DNA from: Panacagrimonas sp963975245
GTDB taxonomy: Bacteria > Pseudomonadota > Gammaproteobacteria > Nevskiales > Nevskiaceae
DNA: 64,000 bases
Reading direction: 5' to 3'
Assembly (NCBI GenBank): GCA_963975245.1
Contig: CAXBFJ010000007.1
Location: 186,001-250,000 of the forward strand
The position numbers and the translations under genes were made by a program. Under the pieces are notes generated by a model. The model was not told the DNA's origin, searched no databases, and worked only from the letters and a program-made list of their open reading frames with translations. The first letter of the stretch is position 1; the number at the start of each line of letters is the position of its first letter. Below are positions 60,578-64,000 of this stretch, piece after piece.

Positions 60578-60979
60578 GTGACGACGCCAGCGCAGACCGA
60601 GGTGAGTATTCAGTCGCCGTACCCGGAACCGGTTTGGCGCTTGTTCAGCGAAACGCCGCGGGGTGGCGTGCTTCCGAATGGCCCGCGCGTCTATGCGGCG
60701 GAGGTGGGTACCCCGGCCGGTCAATTCCGGCTTCGGCTGTATTGCCAGTTGGACAAACAGGGCAGGGTCAGCGCGTCACGTTTTCAGGCCTATGGCTGTC
60801 CTTACACCATTGCTGTGGGAAGCTGGCTGGCCCAGTGGTGTGAAGGCCGCCAGATTGCTGAACTGGCCGAATTTGAGGTTGACCAAATGCGCACAGCCCT
60901 TGAAATACCGGAGGATCGCGCCCATTGTTGGCTTATGGCGCAGGATGTTCTGCGCGAAATTGAACAAGAGTGGTCATGA
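60578..60979 (+). CDS. Variant IscU-like Fe-S scaffold protein
   Basis: A 133-residue protein of the NifU N-terminal/IscU fold. It matches IscU at 'SASRFQAYGCPYTIAVGSWLAQW' (Cys74, equal to IscU Cys63) and 'AHCWLMAQDVL' (His116-Cys117). The first ligand block of IscU ('GAPACGD') reads 'GTPAGQF', so the first Cys and the Asp are absent. It may therefore hold clusters differently or be a degenerate scaffold. GTG at 60578 is the best start available; GTG at 60602 is an alternative. It overlaps the IscA-like gene by four bases. Confidence 0.78.
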   Translation: MTTPAQTEVSIQSPYPEPVWRLFSETPRGGVLPNGPRVYAAEVGTPAGQFRLRLYCQLDKQGRVSASRFQAYGCPYTIAVGSWLAQWCEGRQIAELAEFEVDQMRTALEIPEDRAHCWLMAQDVLREIEQEWS

Positions 60980-61299
60980 GTCTCCAGCTATCTCCAGCCG
61001 CAGCCCAGAGGGTCAATGCCCAGATTGCAAAGCGTGGGAAGGGCATTGGCCTGCGCGTGGGCGTAAAGAAGTCGGGTTGCTCCGGTTTTGCCTACACCAT
61101 GGACTATGCCGATGAAACCGCCGCCACCGATCAGATCTTTGAATCCAACGGTGCCAAGCTGGTGGTTGCTGCCGAGCACCTGCCCATGCTGGAAGGGCTG
61201 ACCCTGGACTGGCAGAAGCAAGGTCTCAACGAGTCCTTCAAGTTCATCAACCCCAATGTCACCGCCGAGTGCGGTTGCGGGGAGAGCTTCGCGGTCTAG
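60976..61299 (+). CDS. A-type iron-sulfur carrier protein (IscA family)
   Basis: A 107-residue A-type carrier with the three cluster cysteines: one in 'GVKKSGCSGFAYTMDYADE' and two in 'NVTAECGCGESFAV'. The start at 60976 overlaps the IscU-like stop as ATGA. Whether it works as IscA, SufA or ErpA cannot be told from sequence. It closes the desulfurase-sthA-scaffold-carrier group; thyA follows after 48 bases. Confidence 0.93.
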   Translation: MSLQLSPAAAQRVNAQIAKRGKGIGLRVGVKKSGCSGFAYTMDYADETAATDQIFESNGAKLVVAAEHLPMLEGLTLDWQKQGLNESFKFINPNVTAECGCGESFAV

Positions 61300-61335
61300 G
61301 TTGGGGCAGGCCTAGGGTCTGCATCGGCGCGCGGC

Positions 61336-61341
61336 TACAAT
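61336..61341 (+). promoter_or_regulatory. -10 box directly before thyA
   Basis: TACAAT at 61336-61341 matches five of six -10 bases and ends six bases before the thyA ATG, so transcription would begin at or next to the start codon. There is no ribosome site between. No good -35 box is visible. Confidence 0.4.
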
Positions 61342-61347
61342 GGCCGC

Positions 61348-62142
61348 ATGCGCCAATACCTTGATCTGATGCGCCATGTGCTTGAGCACGGCGCCGAAAA
61401 AACCGACCGTACCGGCACCGGCACACTCTCCGTCTTCGGACACCAGATGCGTTTTGATCTGGCTGAGGGTTTCCCGATGGTGACGACCAAGAAGCTGCAC
61501 CTGAAATCCATCCTAGTGGAGCTGCTCTGGTTCTTGCGCGGCGATACCAATATTGCCTGGCTCAAGGAGCACGGCGTCTCCATCTGGGATGAGTGGGCAG
61601 ACGAATCTGGCGAGCTTGGGCCGGTCTATGGCCGCCAGTGGCGGGCCTGGCCCGCCAGCCGTGATCGCGAGATTGATCAGATGCGCCTGCTGCTCGATCA
61701 GATCAAGGGCAACCCGGATTCTCGCAGGCTGATCGTGTCAGCCTGGAATGTGGGCGAGCTTGATGAGATGGCCCTGGCGCCCTGCCATGCTCTGTTCCAG
61801 TTCTATGTGGCGCAGGGCAAGCTGTCCTGCCAGCTTTATCAGCGAAGCGCCGATATTTTTCTAGGCGTGCCCTTCAATATCGCATCCTATGCGCTGCTCA
61901 CCTTGATGATGGCGCAGGTCTGCGGCCTCAAGCCGGGCGAGTTCATCTGGACCGGCGGCGACTGTCATCTGTATTCCAATCATCTGGATCAGGCGCGGCT
62001 GCAGCTGCAGCGTGAGCCGCGGCCGCTGCCGAAGATGGTGATCAATCCGGAAGTCAAAGACCTCTTCGCGTTCGCCCCTGAAGATTTCAATCTCTGCGAT
62101 TACGACCCGATGCCCCATATCAAGGCGCCGGTGGCGGTATGA
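61348..62142 (+). CDS. thyA: Thymidylate synthase
   Basis: ThyA makes dTMP from dUMP with methylene-tetrahydrofolate. The 264-residue protein has the expected length and blocks: 'RTGTGTLSVFGHQMRFDL', 'WDEWADESGELGPVYGRQWRAW', the catalytic Cys in 'LAPCHALFQFYV', the dUMP-binding 'CQLYQRSADIFLGVPFNIASYALL' and 'GDCHLYSNHLDQ'. It overlaps folA by four bases, pairing the enzyme that makes dihydrofolate with the one that recycles it. Confidence 0.98.
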   Translation: MRQYLDLMRHVLEHGAEKTDRTGTGTLSVFGHQMRFDLAEGFPMVTTKKLHLKSILVELLWFLRGDTNIAWLKEHGVSIWDEWADESGELGPVYGRQWRAWPASRDREIDQMRLLLDQIKGNPDSRRLIVSAWNVGELDEMALAPCHALFQFYVAQGKLSCQLYQRSADIFLGVPFNIASYALLTLMMAQVCGLKPGEFIWTGGDCHLYSNHLDQARLQLQREPRPLPKMVINPEVKDLFAFAPEDFNLCDYDPMPHIKAPVAV

Positions 62143-62663
62143 ACCCGGAGCAGGTGCAACAAGGCCGAATGATCAGTCTCATTGTGGCCATGGATCAGCA
62201 ACGCCTGATCGGAATCGATGGTGAGCTGCCGTGGCGCCTGCCTAATGACCTGAAGCATTTCAAGCAGGTCACCATGGGCAAGACCATTGTGATGGGGCGG
62301 CGCACCTGGGATTCACTCGGGCGGGCCTTGCCCGGTCGGCAGAACTGGGTCATCAGCCGAAATGATGATTTTCAGGCCGAAGGCGCTCGAGTCTTTTCGT
62401 CCTTGCAGTCGGCGCTGGATGCGCACGAACAGGGTGAACTGATGATCATCGGCGGCGGCGATCTGTACCGACAGACTTTGGCGCAGGCGTCGCGCATTTA
62501 CGTCACCAAAGTGCTGGCTGAGGTCAGTGCAGCGGATGACATGGCATGCACCTATTTTCCGAAATTCGATGCCACGCAGTTTCGCGTCAGCGCTCAGGAA
62601 AATTATCCGGCAGACGAACGTCACGCCTATCCCTACCGGTTCCTGACCCTGGATCGAAAATAA
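62139..62663 (+). CDS. folA: Dihydrofolate reductase
   Basis: FolA reduces dihydrofolate to tetrahydrofolate with NADPH. The 174-residue protein has 'ISLIVAMDQQRLIGIDGELPWRLPNDLKHF' (substrate-site Trp and Asp), 'IVMGRRTWDSLGRALPGRQNWVIS' and 'ELMIIGGGDLYRQTL'. The start at 62139 overlaps the thyA stop; an ATG at 62169 would give a product without the ten-residue extension and closer to the family start, so the exact start is open. Confidence 0.97.
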   Translation: MNPEQVQQGRMISLIVAMDQQRLIGIDGELPWRLPNDLKHFKQVTMGKTIVMGRRTWDSLGRALPGRQNWVISRNDDFQAEGARVFSSLQSALDAHEQGELMIIGGGDLYRQTLAQASRIYVTKVLAEVSAADDMACTYFPKFDATQFRVSAQENYPADERHAYPYRFLTLDRK

Positions 62664-62760
62664 TCTACGCCGCTCGGTCTGTCGGCGGGCCGGCAGCGGC
62701 GGCGCAATTCTGTAATGCTTTGCAGCCTTTCCAAATCAGAAAATCCAGAGGAGCGCATTC

Positions 62761-63021
62761 ATGGCCGATGTGAAATCTCAGTTTGAACAGGCTCAGAAGG
62801 ACGTCAAGACGCTGACATCGCGTCCTAGTAACGACCAGCTCCTGTCCCTGTATGCGCTGTTCAAGCAGGGGACTGAAGGTGACGCCAGCGGAAAGCGCCC
62901 CGGCATGATGGATATCAAGGGTCGCGCCAAATTCGACGCCTGGGCCAAGCTCAAGGGGACCGATCAGGAGCAGGCGATGCAGAAGTACGTCGCTTTGGTG
63001 AAATCCCTGCTGGCAGGCTGA
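62761..63021 (+). CDS. Acyl-CoA-binding protein
   Basis: An 86-residue four-helix acyl-CoA-binding protein that binds long-chain acyl-CoA esters in the cytoplasm. Family motifs are clear: 'FEQAQKDVKTLTSRPSNDQLLSLYALFKQGTEGDA' and 'KGRAKFDAWAKLKGTDQEQAMQKYVALVKSL', with the Lys/Tyr residues that hold CoA. The family is general in eukaryotes but patchy in bacteria. AGAGGAG precedes the ATG. It fits with the fad, fab and phasin genes elsewhere in the window. Confidence 0.93.
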   Translation: MADVKSQFEQAQKDVKTLTSRPSNDQLLSLYALFKQGTEGDASGKRPGMMDIKGRAKFDAWAKLKGTDQEQAMQKYVALVKSLLAG

Positions 63022-63145
63022 GTGGGGCCTGAAGACAGATTCACCAAATAAGGCGAGGGCGCAGTTGCAGCGCGCCCCCACCTGATTAGCCTGCCGCCGG
63101 GTGCTTCAAGGTTTGGCGGCAAAATGGGTTCTGCGCAAACTGCCT

Positions 63146-63901
63146 TCAGATCGCCTTCGAACCCACCCAATCTCGTGCGAATTGGCGTGCAACGCGGCCA
63201 GAGCGAGAGGCCCGGTTCAAAGCCCAGCGCAAGGCCAGTTTCTGGGTTGCTTCATCGAAGTCCGTGCATCCAAGCTGATTCAGGTGAAGCCTCACCGCAT
63301 CCAGATACTGAGCCTGGGTGAAAGGCTGAAAGCTGAGCCACAAGCCGAACCGCTCGGCCAGGGAGATTTTCTCCTCCGTGGTTTCGCCGGGATGGAGTTC
63401 GTCGCCATCCCAACGATATTCCTCGTTCTCGCTACGTAGCTCCGGAATGAGGTGCCGACGATTGGACGTAGCGTAAATCAGGACATTGTCGGGTGGCTCT
63501 TCTATTCCGCCGTCCAGAGCCGTTTTCAGCGCCGTCAGGCGCGCGTCGTTTGAGGCTACGCTGAAATCGTCCACATACAGGATGAAGCGCTCCTTGCGCT
63601 CGCGCAGCGGCGCAACCACCTCGGGAAGCTCGGTCAGATCATGAGGGTGGATCTCCACGATGCGCAGCCCATGATCGCCAAATTCAGACAGCATTGCCTT
63701 GACCAGACTGGACTTGCCGGTGCCCCGCGAGCCCGTCAGAAGCGCGTGATTGGCAGGCCTTTTCGCCACGAATTGCGCGGTGTTTTGGCGCAGCGCCGCC
63801 TTCTGGCGATCAATGCCGCAGAGACTCTCAAGCGGGATCAAATGGGGAAAAGAGACGACTTCCAGCCGCTCTCGGTGCCATCGGTATGCAAGGTCAGTCA
63901 T
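63146..63901 (-). CDS. DUF815 family AAA+ ATP-binding protein
   Basis: A 251-residue P-loop ATPase of the DUF815 family. It has 'LLTGSRGTGKSSLVKAML' (Walker A), 'RFILYVDDFSV' (Walker B), 'VLIYATSNRRHLIPE' (sensor 1) and 'SLAERFGLWLSFQPFTQAQYL' followed by an Arg-rich C-terminal helix. The biological role of the family is not settled. It converges on the acyl-CoA-binding gene and is divergent from a tRNA gene at the window edge. Confidence 0.9.
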   Translation of the reverse strand: MTDLAYRWHRERLEVVSFPHLIPLESLCGIDRQKAALRQNTAQFVAKRPANHALLTGSRGTGKSSLVKAMLSEFGDHGLRIVEIHPHDLTELPEVVAPLRERKERFILYVDDFSVASNDARLTALKTALDGGIEEPPDNVLIYATSNRRHLIPELRSENEEYRWDGDELHPGETTEEKISLAERFGLWLSFQPFTQAQYLDAVRLHLNQLGCTDFDEATQKLALRWALNRASRSGRVARQFARDWVGSKAI

Positions 63902-63920
63902 ATTTTATTGGTCTGGGGAA

Positions 63921-63949
63921 TCGACGCTGCCGCGCGTGTCCTTTACAAT
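63921..63949 (+). promoter_or_regulatory. tRNA promoter with GC-rich discriminator
   Basis: TCGACG (63921-63926) and TACAAT (63944-63949) have the ideal 17-base spacing. The next bases, CCGCGCCCCGC, are a GC-rich discriminator typical of stable-RNA promoters under stringent control. The tRNA begins about 24 bases after the expected start. Confidence 0.65.
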
Positions 63950-63978
63950 CCGCGCCCCGCAAGGGCGCTAGACGCAAC

Positions 63979-64000
63979 GGTGATGTAGCTCAGTTGGTTA
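63979..64000 (+). tRNA. tRNA, 5' fragment cut by window edge (identity not visible)
   Basis: GGTGATG (63979-63985, acceptor 5' strand), TA, then the D-arm start GCTCAGTTGGTTA match a tRNA beginning. The anticodon lies outside the window. Elongator tRNA-Met often has this kind of D arm, but that is only a guess. Confidence 0.8.

Overview
The window looks like a stretch of chromosome from a free-living Gammaproteobacterium. The evidence is the block tig-clpP-clpX-lon-hupB, followed by two tRNAs and ppiD; the gloB / methyltransferase-rnhA-dnaQ block; divergent suhB and trmJ; fadBA; and the aroQ-accB-accC run. GC content is fairly high and even. I see no insertion sequence, prophage, integrase or CRISPR array. 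An order close to Xanthomonadales or Nevskiales is a guess from gene content (type B2 PPi-phosphofructokinase, phasin, acyl-CoA-binding protein, desaturase-reductase fusion), not a proof. No gap between genes exceeds 300 bases. The longest are 5139-5425 (promoter and leader of hupB), 28632-28902 (divergent phasin/fadB region), 10085-10308 (two hairpins) and 14215-14413 (upstream of fabI).

Layout. 1-5.1 kb: protein quality control (trigger factor end, ClpP, ClpX, Lon), with a sigma32-like promoter before lon. 5.2-7.9 kb: HU, tRNA-Val, tRNA-Asp and the periplasmic folding factor PpiD. 8-10.1 kb: a dicarboxylate/amino-acid symporter and a glutathione S-transferase. 10.3-13.3 kb: a desaturase fused to its own reductase, divergent from an AraC-type regulator. 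13.4-14.2 kb: fabI. 14.4-23.6 kb: a nine-gene minus-strand operon encoding a TolQ/TolR/TolR proton-channel motor, an AgmX/TonB-like transducer, three TPR proteins (two of them lipoproteins) and two small exported proteins. It resembles the Agl/Glt core of the Myxococcus gliding machinery. 23.8-26.8 kb: gloB, methyltransferase, rnhA, dnaQ. 26.8-32.3 kb: an ArsR-methyltransferase fusion, a phasin with a histone-like tail, and fadBA. 32.4-40.1 kb: acetylornithine aminotransferase family, a SPOR protein, suhB, trmJ, small membrane proteins, a putative copper pair and cysE. 40.3-50.3 kb: mixed genes including a Rieske oxygenase, a cysteine desulfurase, arfB, a membrane protein with a decayed Mrr-like nuclease fold, DUF3014, and an orphan AAA+ ATPase derived from sigma54 activators. 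50.3-57.8 kb, minus strand: ugd, cutA, a lone DsbD alpha domain, a TlpA-like thioredoxin, aroQ, accBC, fbp, pfp. 58-61.3 kb: a second cysteine desulfurase, soluble transhydrogenase, a variant IscU-like scaffold and an A-type Fe-S carrier. 61.3-64 kb: thyA-folA, acyl-CoA-binding protein, a DUF815 ATPase and the first 22 bases of a tRNA.

Themes. Lipid metabolism recurs: fabI, accBC, fadBA, a desaturase, ACBP and a phasin, consistent with a lipid- or PHA-storing heterotroph. Carbon flow at fructose-6-phosphate is set by the adjacent pair fbp-pfp, suggesting PPi-dependent and reversible glycolysis. The regions most worth following up are the Glt-like envelope machine, the orphan sigma54-activator-like ATPase lacking a DNA-binding domain, the desaturase-reductase fusion, the reduced dsbD locus and the unusual Fe-S gene set.
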